Shown here: one piece after another, positions 16,627 through 23,730 of the stretch
How positions within the stretch are numbered: the first letter of the stretch is position 1
Layout of the letters: each line of letters begins with the position of its first letter
Assembly: GCF_005889735.1 (NCBI RefSeq)
Contig: NZ_VCKY01000074.1
Coordinates: 1 to 42,394 of the forward strand
Length of the DNA: 42,394 nucleotides
Origin: Nonomuraea turkmeniaca
GTDB taxonomy: Bacteria > Actinomycetota > Actinomycetes > Streptosporangiales > Streptosporangiaceae
Direction: 5' to 3'
The notes under the pieces: generated by a model
What the model saw: only the letters and a program-made list of their open reading frames with translations
Database searches by the model: none
What the model was told of the DNA's origin: nothing
Program-made: the position numbers and the translations under genes

Positions 16627-16970
16627 ACGCAAGGCCACTCCCCCGCCTCGGCGGCGCGGCGGCCACGGAGCTCGTCGATGGCCTGCCAGACGAGGACCTC
16701 GTTCTGGAGCACCCCGTCCAGCGCCTTCGCCGTCTCCTGGGCGAGCCGGTAGGTGTCGTCGGCCTTCGCCTTGTCGGCCGCCATCGGTGGCTTGGCGTTC
16801 CTGAGCCGCTCCACCTCATCCTGGAGGCCGGCCACTTCCCGCCGCAGCGTCTGGACTTCCCAGAGCGCGTCCTTGATGTCCCGACGGTGGTCGGCGATGG
16901 AGATGTAGCGAGAGTCGAACCAGGTGCGCACGGCCTTGCGGAGCCGGGCAGCGACGAGGACGCGCATCAT
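16623..16970 (-). CDS. Small coiled-coil protein coupled to the PP-loop enzyme
   Basis: A 115-aa hypothetical protein from ATG 16970 (ATG 16967 also possible), with GGTGG six bases upstream as a weak ribosome-binding site. A basic N-terminus (VAARLRKAVRTWFDSRYISI) is followed by a long charged helix, residues 28-60, with heptad-like WEVQTLRREVAGLQDEVERL, then a second helix to residue 105. No enzyme motif, signal or membrane span is visible. It resembles short actinobacterial coiled-coil proteins near surface-glycan genes, but the family is not certain. Its stop overlaps the PP-loop gene start, so the products are made together and may form a complex. Confidence 0.72.
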   Translation of the reverse strand: MMRVLVAARLRKAVRTWFDSRYISIADHRRDIKDALWEVQTLRREVAGLQDEVERLRNAKPPMAADKAKADDTYRLAQETAKALDGVLQNEVLVWQAIDELRGRRAAEAGEWPCV

Positions 16971-17026
16971 GAAACGCCACCATAGTGGCAAACCCGGAGC
17001 CACATGGACGGCCTGAACGAACGGGC

Positions 17027-17809
17027 CTACTGGCCGGTGAACTTGGGCTTGGACTTCTCGGCGAACGCCCGCATGCCGATCTTGGCGTCGTCCGTGGCGA
17101 AGAGCGCCGAGAACTGCAGCCGCTCGATCTCCAGCCCCGTGTCGAGATCCACCTCCAGGCCCTGGTCCACCGCCTGCTTGGCGGCGCGTAGCGCGATCGC
17201 GGGACCACCCACGAACGTGGCGGCCCATTCGAGCGCGGCCGTGTAGACCTGCTCGTCCGGCACCACCCGGTCCACCAGTCCCATCTCCCGCGCCTCGGCG
17301 GCGGGAACGTGGCGGCCGGTGAAGATCAGATCCTTGGCGCGGGCGGGGCCGATGAGGCGGGGCAGGCGCTGGGTGCCGCCCGCGCCGGGGATGATGCCCA
17401 GCAGGATCTCCGGCTGCCCCAGCTTGGCCGACTCCCCGGCGACCCGGAAGTCGGCGCACAGGGCGAGCTCGCAGCCGCCGCCCAGGGCGTAGCCGGTGAT
17501 GGCGGCGATGACCGGCTTGCCGATCTGGGCGACCGCCGTGAAGCACGCCTGGAGCGTGCGGGAATGGGGGGCCATGTCCGCGTAGGACATGTCGGCCATT
17601 TCCTTGATGTCGGCGCCGGCGGCGAAGACCCTCGCACCGCCGTACAGAATCACCGCCTGCACCTGCGGGTCGGCGTCCACGAGGCGCGCGGCTTCGGCGA
17701 TCTCCAGTTGGACCTGGCCGTTGAGCGCGTTCATCTTCGGACGGTCCAGACGGATCGTGGCGATCTGATCGGCTACCTCGACGCTCACAAACTCACCCAT
17801 GGTCTGCAA
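17027..17809 (-). CDS. Enoyl-CoA hydratase/isomerase family protein
   Basis: A 260-aa crotonase-fold protein, expected to hydrate trans-2-enoyl-CoA to 3-hydroxyacyl-CoA in beta-oxidation. Oxyanion-hole segments are visible: FAAGADIKEM and ITGYALGGGCELALCAD. Both catalytic glutamates are present, one in GGGCELA and one in LGQPEILLGIIPGAGGTQRL. The C-terminus ends FAEKSKPKFTGQ, typical of FadB-like EchA proteins. ATG 17809 and ATG 17800 are both possible starts. Only one base separates it from the upstream HhH-GPD gene, so they share a transcript. The combination with a DNA-repair-fold protein has no obvious functional logic. Confidence 0.92.
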   Translation of the reverse strand: MQTMGEFVSVEVADQIATIRLDRPKMNALNGQVQLEIAEAARLVDADPQVQAVILYGGARVFAAGADIKEMADMSYADMAPHSRTLQACFTAVAQIGKPVIAAITGYALGGGCELALCADFRVAGESAKLGQPEILLGIIPGAGGTQRLPRLIGPARAKDLIFTGRHVPAAEAREMGLVDRVVPDEQVYTAALEWAATFVGGPAIALRAAKQAVDQGLEVDLDTGLEIERLQFSALFATDDAKIGMRAFAEKSKPKFTGQ

Positions 17810-17810
17810 C

Positions 17811-18464
17811 CTATCGCGCGGCGGACTTCACCTCATCAACCGTCTTCTTGCTCCGCGACACGCGTACGAGCGCCGCCGACAGGCGAGCCAGCTCCTCACC
17901 CGAGTGGGCCAGCTCGGCCAGCGGGCGGGCCTGGCGGGGCAGCCCCAGCTTGCCCGCGCCGTCCAGCACCCGTTTGTCGAGGTGCGGCATGACCTGGGGC
18001 CACACGGCCTGGACCTCGCGCAGGAAGATGTCCGCCCCCGTCGGCCCGATGCCGGGGAACTCCATCAGCAGCGAGGCGATCTTCCTGTCGTCGCCCTCGG
18101 CCTCGTCACGCAGCCGCCGCAGATCGCCCTTCCAGCGGTCGAGCAGCAGCTCGGCGCCGTCCCCGAGCATGGTGGCGGTACGTTCGTCGTACCGGCGGTA
18201 GTGGCCGCGGCCCAGCGCGTCCACCCGGTCCTGCCAGCTCGCGTCCCGCATGCCTTTGGGCGTGCCGTACCCGGCCTTGAACAGCTCCTTGGCGGCCGCG
18301 ACCGCGACGCCGGACGAGATCCGCGCGCTGAGCAGGGTGGCCAGGACGAGCAGCTGGTACAGCGGCCTCGGCTGGTCCGACAGCTTGATCCCGGCCTCGC
18401 CCGCGAACGTGGTGCCATAGCGGTCAAGCAGCACGTCGAGGACCGCTTTGTCGGTCTTGCTCAT
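17811..18464 (-). CDS. HhH-GPD (endonuclease III-like) protein lacking canonical catalytic features
   Basis: A 217-aa protein with the helix-hairpin-helix glycosylase fold: LLVLATLLSARISSG in the N-terminal helix and FPGIGPTGADIFL in the hairpin. Endonuclease III normally has a catalytic Lys right after its hairpin (G-x-G-R-K-T-A). Here the matching stretch reads GIGPTGA with no lysine. The whole protein has no cysteine, so there is no 4Fe-4S cluster. An Asp in MPHLDKRV may correspond to the conserved Asp of the superfamily. ATG 18464 is chosen because the open frame above it is Pro/Gly-rich and not conserved-looking. It could be a monofunctional glycosylase or a DNA-binding protein. Confidence 0.8.
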   Translation of the reverse strand: MSKTDKAVLDVLLDRYGTTFAGEAGIKLSDQPRPLYQLLVLATLLSARISSGVAVAAAKELFKAGYGTPKGMRDASWQDRVDALGRGHYRRYDERTATMLGDGAELLLDRWKGDLRRLRDEAEGDDRKIASLLMEFPGIGPTGADIFLREVQAVWPQVMPHLDKRVLDGAGKLGLPRQARPLAELAHSGEELARLSAALVRVSRSKKTVDEVKSAAR

Positions 18465-18558
18465 GCCGATCCCGCTACCCGGCGGCGGACCCGGCATGCC
18501 GCGTTTGGGCATATCGCTGCCGGGGAGGCGGAGGTTCTCGATGGTGAAGGAGCTTCCC

Positions 18559-18843
18559 GTGCTGACTTTGACTCACAACGCCGTCGTCGCGATCCGCGAC
18601 GTGATGGCCGGTGTTGACGTGCCCGCCGATGCCGGCCTGCGCATCTCCGCGAAGGCCGACGAGGCTGGTGCGCTCGAACTCGCCCTGGCCAGCCAGCCGC
18701 AGGCCGGCGACCAGGTCATCGAGGCGGAGGACGTACGGGTCTTCGTGGCCGAGGACACCGTGGCGATACTGGACGACAAGTCGCTCGACGCCCAGCCGGG
18801 CACCCCCGGGCAGCCGACGTTCCGGCTGGACCGGCGGGCCTAG
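18559..18843 (+). CDS. HesB/IscA-fold protein without cysteines
   Basis: A 94-aa protein of the A-type carrier (HesB/IscA/ErpA) fold: LTLTHNAVVAIRDVMAG at the start, then GLRISAKADEAGALELALA and VRVFVAEDTVAILDDKSLD. The GTG at 18559 is chosen because GAAGGAG ends six bases upstream; an ATG at 18541 would place that site inside the gene. Canonical carriers use three cysteines to hold an Fe-S cluster or iron. This protein contains none, so it cannot act as a classical Fe-S carrier. Such cysteine-free versions recur in actinobacteria and their role is unknown. It is divergent from the HhH-GPD gene and ends four bases inside the convergent rhodanese-CBS gene. Confidence 0.85.
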   Translation: MLTLTHNAVVAIRDVMAGVDVPADAGLRISAKADEAGALELALASQPQAGDQVIEAEDVRVFVAEDTVAILDDKSLDAQPGTPGQPTFRLDRRA

Positions 18844-19529
18844 CCGAGGTCGGACTCCGTCGCCTGCGGGCGGACGTCACCGAGCCCGAACAGGCCCACC
18901 AGCGTGCCGTCCGCCTGTGTGACCACGACATGATCCACCTTCGCCCGGTCCATCCGCTGAATCAGCGACTCGAGCTGCTCGCTCGGGCGCACCGTGGTCA
19001 CCCCGGCGCGCATGGCCTGCTCGGCGGTGCCGCTCATGTCGGCGCCCTTGAGCTCGCTCGACCCGACGACGCCCTGGACCACGTCGTCCTCGTCGATCAC
19101 CACCGCGAGCCCCGCGGGGTCGCCGAGGATACGCTCGCTGAGCTCCTCCAGCGGGTCGTCGAGGCCGGCGGTGACGGGGTCGCGGCGCACGTTCTGCGAC
19201 ACCAGATGGGCCTCCCCCTCGTACGGCAGGCCGGCCGCCAGCCAGTCCATCTTTCCGGCTCCGTAGTCGTGCACCTCGCCGAATCCCAGCCGTTCGAGCC
19301 GGTGGGCGGCGCGCGGGCTCAGATCGCACAGCGCGTCATGGCAGTAGACGACGACCGGCCGCGCCCGGTCCAGCGTCGAGGAGGCGTCGTCGAGGGCGCC
19401 GATCGGCAGGTTCACGGCCCTGGGCAGGTGCGCCCACGCGTACTCCTCCTCCGGCAGCACCTCGACCAGCTGGGCCTGCCGGGCGGCGACGAGGTCCTGT
19501 ACGGCTCCGCGATCGATGATGTGCGTCAT
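18840..19529 (-). CDS. Rhodanese-CBS domain fusion protein
   Basis: A 229-aa two-part protein. Residues 1-105 are a rhodanese domain: LPEEEYAWAHLPRAVNLPIG, then YCHDALCDLSPRAA, with the Cys of YCH at the active-site position and a second Cys in the loop. Residues 110-225 contain a pair of CBS motifs (VSQNVRRDPVTAGLDDPLEELSE read in part, and TTVRPSEQLESLIQRMDRAK). Rhodaneses move sulfane sulfur; CBS pairs bind adenosyl ligands and regulate. The fusion suggests nucleotide-gated sulfur handling, which is inference. Its stop and that of the HesB-like gene share the palindrome CTAG at 18840-18843. It is divergent from the metallohydrolase gene. Confidence 0.85.
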   Translation of the reverse strand: MTHIIDRGAVQDLVAARQAQLVEVLPEEEYAWAHLPRAVNLPIGALDDASSTLDRARPVVVYCHDALCDLSPRAAHRLERLGFGEVHDYGAGKMDWLAAGLPYEGEAHLVSQNVRRDPVTAGLDDPLEELSERILGDPAGLAVVIDEDDVVQGVVGSSELKGADMSGTAEQAMRAGVTTVRPSEQLESLIQRMDRAKVDHVVVTQADGTLVGLFGLGDVRPQATESDLG

Positions 19530-19614
19530 GCGGTTTCACGTACCCCCAGATATCGCTCGCATGGGCCCCTCCTCCGTGTCACGATGACGGCGCGATCTCT
19601 TCAGGGGGTGCCCG

Positions 19615-21630
19615 ATGTGTAACGATCCGCTGCTACCTGACTCCGTCGCCCGCGCGCTGGCCGACTGCCGTGCCCTGCGTGACGCCCACGGGCCCTGCTG
19701 GGGTGAGCCGCCCCTGTCGTACGTCGACCAGGCGTGGGCCACGGTCTTCCTCGACTCTCGCTACGATTACTGGGGCACGGCCCTGAGCCAGCTGGCCGAG
19801 CGTTACCCCGATGTTCCCCCCGACGAGCTCGAGGACCACATGGAAGAGGTGGACCTGGCCCGGCTGCTCCGCGACGCGCTCGGCGGCGACGTGCCGGACA
19901 ACCTGCCCGCGCTGCGCCTCACCGCCTCGGGGGCCACGCTGGAGGCGGACACACGGGTGGTGCTGGACGACCGCCCCTTCCGCACGGCGTTGCTGCTGGA
20001 CTCCAGCGCCGGCGAGCAGGTCGAGGTCGTCGTGGACGGCACGGCGTACGTGGTGCCGCCGCGCGGCGCCAAGGTCGTCGAGCTGGAACGGGAGGTCACC
20101 GTCGGCGGCCGGCCGGTGGACCTGTCGCCGCTGGTCAGGCGGGCGGCCACGGCCACGATCCGGGTGCGGGCCGGGTTCCCGTGCCGGTGGAGCGTGACGA
20201 CCGCGAACGGGCAGGGCTGGTATCCGGAGGGCGCCCCGCCCAAGCTGGACGCCCACGGCAGGCCGTACTTCCATGGCGACGACCTCGTGGTCACCGTGCC
20301 CGCCGAGCCGATCACGGTGACGGTGACCAGGGGCATGGAGTACACCTCCGCCGAAGCCGAGGTGACCCCCGGCGCGGGCAGGGAGACGCTCGTCGAGCTG
20401 GCGCCCGAACGGCTGTACGACGCCGCAGCCCGCGGCTGGTACGGCGGCGACCTGCACGTCCACCTCAACTGGATGGGCGAGGAGCCCGCCGCGCCCGCGC
20501 TGGCCGCGGCCGCGCAGCACGGCGAGGACCTACACGTGCTCAACCTGGTGGCGGGCAACGTCGCGAGCGAGCGGGTCTACGACGTGGAGGCACTGGAGCA
20601 CTGGGTGGGCGAGGACCTGCCGTGGTCGGACGACAGGCATCTGGCCAGGCTCGGGGTGGAGTACCGGAACGACCTGGTCGGGCACTTCAGCGCGTTCGGC
20701 CTGCGCGGCCTGCCCAAGCGGTACCACACCGGCTTCCTCGACACGGTGGACTGGCCGCCGAACGCGACCGCGCTCGAGGAGCTGCGCGCGCTCGGCGCGG
20801 TCACCGGGTACGGGCACCCGTTCCACACGCCGTTCGACGACGACGATCCGCCCGATGTGGTGCTCTCGCGCGGGCGCAACTGCTCGGCCAGAGAGATCGT
20901 CGCCGACGCCGCCCTGGGCCTGATCGACACCCTGGACGTGCTCAACCACTCCTCGATCGCCGCCACGGCCGCCGTCTACCGCCGCCTCATCGGCGCGGGC
21001 AACCGGCTCACGGTCACCGCGGGCACCGACGCCGTGCTCTCCTTCTGCCGCCGCGGCACCGCCTCCGGCCCTCCGGGGTGGGAGCGGGTGTACGCCAACG
21101 TCGCCGGGCCGCTCACCGCCGAGTCCTTCGCCGAGGCGATCCTGCTCGGCCGCACGTTCGCCACGACCGGGCCGTGGCTGGAGCTCACCGTGAACGGGCA
21201 CGGGCCCGGCGACACGCTGCAGCTGGCGCCCGGGCAGCGGGTGGAGATCGTGGCGGCCTCGATCGGGCCCGAGGTCGAGCACCTGGAGATCCACACCGCG
21301 CACGGCCTGCTGGCGCAGGGACGGCCCGGGCACCTCGTCACCTCGATGGAGGTGAGCGAGCCGACGTACGTGGTGGCCGTGGCCACGGGCGGGCCGCACC
21401 CGCGTGCCTTCCACCGGCGCGGCGCGTACGCGCACAGCAGCCCGGTGTACCTGGACGTGGCGGGTGAGCACGTGGCCAGGGAGGCGGACGTGCGGTGGTG
21501 CCTGGCGTGGCTGGACCGGCTGGAGGCGGTGGTGCGCGAGTTCGGCACGTTCGAGACCGACGAGCAACTCGGGGACCACGTGGAGCTGTACGAGCGCGCG
21601 AGAGCCGTCTACCAGGGGCGGCTCCCCTAG
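19615..21630 (+). CDS. CehA/McbA-family PHP-type metallohydrolase
   Basis: A 671-aa protein with a large N-terminal region of unrecognised, probably beta-rich structure (about residues 1-270) and a C-terminal PHP-like domain. The metal motif GGDLHVHLNW gives H281 and H283. Further metal-type segments are GYGHPFHTPF, DVLNHSS and TAGTDAVLSF. CehA and McbA hydrolyse carbaryl-type esters, but the wider family has mostly unknown substrates, so no pesticide role is claimed. GGGGG six bases before ATG 19615 supports the start. There is no signal peptide. A tandem repeat array begins five bases after the stop. Confidence 0.85.
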   Translation: MCNDPLLPDSVARALADCRALRDAHGPCWGEPPLSYVDQAWATVFLDSRYDYWGTALSQLAERYPDVPPDELEDHMEEVDLARLLRDALGGDVPDNLPALRLTASGATLEADTRVVLDDRPFRTALLLDSSAGEQVEVVVDGTAYVVPPRGAKVVELEREVTVGGRPVDLSPLVRRAATATIRVRAGFPCRWSVTTANGQGWYPEGAPPKLDAHGRPYFHGDDLVVTVPAEPITVTVTRGMEYTSAEAEVTPGAGRETLVELAPERLYDAAARGWYGGDLHVHLNWMGEEPAAPALAAAAQHGEDLHVLNLVAGNVASERVYDVEALEHWVGEDLPWSDDRHLARLGVEYRNDLVGHFSAFGLRGLPKRYHTGFLDTVDWPPNATALEELRALGAVTGYGHPFHTPFDDDDPPDVVLSRGRNCSAREIVADAALGLIDTLDVLNHSSIAATAAVYRRLIGAGNRLTVTAGTDAVLSFCRRGTASGPPGWERVYANVAGPLTAESFAEAILLGRTFATTGPWLELTVNGHGPGDTLQLAPGQRVEIVAASIGPEVEHLEIHTAHGLLAQGRPGHLVTSMEVSEPTYVVAVATGGPHPRAFHRRGAYAHSSPVYLDVAGEHVAREADVRWCLAWLDRLEAVVREFGTFETDEQLGDHVELYERARAVYQGRLP

Positions 21631-21634
21631 CTCC

Positions 21635-21763
21635 CAGGGCCGGGCGCCTTTCAGGGCCGGGCGCCTCTCAGGGCCGGGCGCCTCTCAGGGCCGGGCGCCT
21701 CTCAGGGCCGGGCGCCTCTCAGGGCCGGGCGCCTCTCAGGGCCGGGCGCCTCTCAGGGCCCGG
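21635..21763. repeat. 17-bp tandem repeat array
   Basis: Seven consecutive copies of CAGGGCCGGGCGCCTCT (first copy ends TTT), starting at 21635, 21652, 21669, 21686, 21703, 21720 and 21737, plus a partial eighth at 21754. It fills the gap between the convergent metallohydrolase and HTH regulator genes. The 17-bp period breaks any reading frame, so it is non-coding. Each unit contains GGCGCC and can pair with its neighbours. Confidence 0.92.
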
Positions 21764-21780
21764 CTCCGGGGACCGGTCGC

Positions 21781-22479
21781 CTAGCCTCCCAGGGCCAGAC
21801 TCACGCAGCAGCGGTTGTCGCCGGGTTCGAGCCTGGCCTCTACCTTGGGCGGCGCGACGCTCTCCACCAGGCCCGTGATCAGGGCGTGGTTCATGTGGCA
21901 GACCAGCTCCCGCTGCGCCTCTGCGAGGGCGTGGAAGGGGCAGTTGGCCATGATGACGCGGGCGCCCTCGCGCCGCGGCTCGTAACCGTGCTCGCTCAGC
22001 GCCCCCACCGCGAGCTCCAGCGCCGCCTGCGGGGTGGCCGGCCGGCCCTCTGCGGCCAGCATCCCTCCGCCCATCGCGGCGCCGTGCTCGGCCGCCACCC
22101 GCCGGAGCACCTCGAGGACGGGCGCGCCGGTCCTGGCCGACTCGGCGATCGCGTCGGCCATGAGCCGCCCGGCGAGCAGGTAGTCGCGGCTGGGCAACGA
22201 GACGGCGAACTCGCGGGCCGCACGGCGGTACAACTTCGAGCTACGTCCCGCGCCCGGCCCGGTCCTGCCGGTGAGCCGGGCGTAGACGGCCTCGAGCAGG
22301 CCTTCTGACTCGAGCTTGTCGAGGTGGAACTTGGCCTTGTGGCGGGCGATCCCGATCGCCTCAGCGGCCTGGTCGCGGCTCACGGGTGCGGGCTGCGCGC
22401 ACACGAACAGGTACAGCTCCTGGCGCACGGGGTCGGCGAGGGCGCCTATGCCCGTGATGTTCTGGTCGACTCCGCGCAC
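21781..22479 (-). CDS. HTH regulator with C-terminal cysteine motif (SufR-like layout)
   Basis: A 232-aa transcription factor. The first 75 residues form a winged HTH of ArsR/MarR-like type (ADPVRQELYLFVCAQ, RDQAAEAIGIARHKAKFHLD, LESEGLLEAVYARLTGR). The C-terminal half contains ANCPFHALAEAQRELVCHMN (C-x13-C) and a terminal NRCCVSLA, a cysteine arrangement like that of SufR-type Fe-S-sensing repressors. It probably binds an Fe-S cluster or metal. The start is GTG 22479 with AAAGG upstream. It is divergent from a small membrane protein gene, and the shared 86-bp region carries two matching dyads that are its likely operators. Confidence 0.85.
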   Translation of the reverse strand: MRGVDQNITGIGALADPVRQELYLFVCAQPAPVSRDQAAEAIGIARHKAKFHLDKLESEGLLEAVYARLTGRTGPGAGRSSKLYRRAAREFAVSLPSRDYLLAGRLMADAIAESARTGAPVLEVLRRVAAEHGAAMGGGMLAAEGRPATPQAALELAVGALSEHGYEPRREGARVIMANCPFHALAEAQRELVCHMNHALITGLVESVAPPKVEARLEPGDNRCCVSLALGG

Positions 22480-22491
22480 CGGCCGGCCTTT

Positions 22492-22556
22492 CTAACGGAG
22501 AAAGCCATTGACGTTACAAGGGTTGACTCTCTAACGTACAAAATAGCATCCGTTAG
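22492..22556. promoter_or_regulatory. Paired operator CTAACG-N14-CGTTAG in a divergent promoter
   Basis: Two dyads with identical spacing: CTAACG (22492-22497) N14 CGTTAC (22512-22517), and CTAACG (22531-22536) N14 CGTTAG (22551-22556). The four half-sites alternate in orientation every 19-20 bp, about two helical turns, so all lie on one face of the DNA. A TTGTAC/TGTAAC pair with 17-bp spacing on the reverse strand could be the regulator promoter, and a TTGACT sits at 22523 on the forward strand. The last dyad arm is 10 bases before the membrane-protein start. Confidence 0.75.
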
Positions 22557-22565
22557 GAGCCCACC

Positions 22566-22973
22566 ATGAGCACTGATCTCTCGACTCGCCTGAAGAATCC
22601 CTCTTATCAGGCGTTCGCACTGCTGCGTACTGGATTCACGATCGCGCCGATCCTGTTCGGGCTCGACAAGTTCACCAACATCCTGACCGACTGGACGGCG
22701 TACCTCGCGCCGTGGATCGACAACCTCGTCCCCGGCGACGCCGCGATGGCCATGAGGATCGTCGGCGTGATCGAGATCCTGGCCGGCCTGCTGGTCGCGT
22801 TCGCGCCCAGGATCGGGGCGTACGTCGTCGCCCTCTGGCTCGCCGGGATCATCGTCAACCTGCTGACGTACTCCGGGTTCTACGACATCGCACTGCGCGA
22901 CTTCGGCCTCATGATCGGGGCGCTGGCGCTGGCCAGGCTCGCGCAGGCGTACGCCAAGGACGGGAGCGGCTAG
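22566..22973 (+). CDS. Small four-helix membrane protein (DoxX-like)
   Basis: A 135-aa integral membrane protein with about four hydrophobic segments: near residues 17-35, 58-80, 83-105 and 110-130. Their spacing and the start LKNPSYQAFALLRTGFTIAPILFGLDKF resemble the DoxX/DoxD group of quinone-linked or thiosulfate-related membrane proteins, but no catalytic residue can be named. ATG 22566 follows TTAGGAG, a good ribosome-binding site that overlaps the second operator arm, so the divergent regulator could block both transcription and access to the site. It is the only gene in its unit, and strong hairpins follow the stop. Confidence 0.82.
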   Translation: MSTDLSTRLKNPSYQAFALLRTGFTIAPILFGLDKFTNILTDWTAYLAPWIDNLVPGDAAMAMRIVGVIEILAGLLVAFAPRIGAYVVALWLAGIIVNLLTYSGFYDIALRDFGLMIGALALARLAQAYAKDGSG

Positions 22974-22977
22974 TCCT

Positions 22978-23015
22978 GGCACGGCCGCGTGGCTCGCGCG
23001 GGGGGAGTCCGTGCC
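22978..23015. terminator. First hairpin after the DoxX-like gene
   Basis: GGCACGG (22978-22984) and CCGTGCC (23009-23015) form a 7-bp stem with a 24-base loop, starting five bases after the stop. It stands beside the stronger hairpin at 23020. Confidence 0.4.
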
Positions 23016-23019
23016 GGTG

Positions 23020-23055
23020 GCGCCAGGACGGCCTCAGGTCCAGCCGTCCTGGCGC
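23020..23055. terminator. Strong bidirectional terminator hairpin
   Basis: GCGCCAGGACGGC (23020-23032) pairs perfectly with GCCGTCCTGGCGC (23043-23055) across a 10-base loop. It lies between the convergent DoxX-like gene and thioesterase gene and probably ends both transcripts. Confidence 0.7.
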
Positions 23056-23155
23056 ACTACTCCTCCGCCGATCCGGCCGGCACCCGCTCCAGACCCCAGC
23101 GGAACCGGCCGGTCGAGATATACGCCGCGATGGCGTCGCCCGGGCGCGGGCGACG

Positions 23156-23592
23156 TCACGGGCCGATGGACTGGATGTGGGCGGTGGCGGTGGCCACGGC
23201 CACGGGCTCGCCGTCCGGGCCCAAGAGCTCGCCGGACATGAAACACACCTGCCTGCCGCGCCGCACCACTCGGCCCCGGCCCACGAGCCGGCCAGGACGG
23301 GCCGGGCGCAGGAACTGGACGTGGAGGTCGAGGGTCGGCGCGAACTGGCCCGCGGGCAACGTCGCGACCAGCGCCGGGCCGAGGGTGTCGTCGAGCATCG
23401 CGGCCAGGAAGCCGCCTTGGATCACGCCCACCGGGTTGGTGAACCGGTCGCTCGCCTCGAAGGCCACCTCGATGGTCCCCTGGTCCGGGTCCACGTGCAG
23501 GAGCTCCCAGCCCAGCGTCTCCGCCGCGGCAGACGGCGCCGCCCGGCCGCGATCATGTCCCAGAACACCCCTTGGCGCGGCCTCGTCTCCAT
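23156..23592 (-). pseudogene. PaaI-family thioesterase, frameshifted
   Basis: A hotdog-fold acyl-CoA thioesterase split over two frames. The 5' part starts METRPRQGVFWDMIA at ATG 23592. The 3' part reads PSAAAETLGWELLHVDPDQG and continues with NPVGVIQGGFLAAMLDDTLG and a normal end at 23156. The frames join within the GC-only run at 23536-23550. Restoring one G there gives a continuous 145-aa protein of normal length with a typical GR-x-P-AAETLGWELL junction. Either the gene is freshly inactivated or the assembly has a one-base error. The catalytic half is intact, and a start inside it could yield only a truncated 112-aa product. Confidence 0.8.
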
Positions 23593-23730
23593 GCGGGCGA
23601 TTGAACCCGACGCCACCGACAGTTTCCCGGCCACGAGAGCGCGGGAACGGTCGCGGCAGACCCGGCTGCTCGACGCCCCCTCGACCAGATCACGGACACC
23701 GCTCATCACGAGAGCGCGTCGCACGATTCG

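Noticed and set aside
21635..21763. CRISPR array
   Set aside because: The 17-bp repeats are directly adjacent with no spacers, and no cas gene is present.
23422..23724. A separate 100-codon gene upstream of the thioesterase
   Set aside because: Its first part ends in METRPRQGVFWDMIA, the natural start of the thioesterase, and its C-terminal part is the thioesterase region read out of frame. It is best explained as the 5' half of a frameshifted gene.
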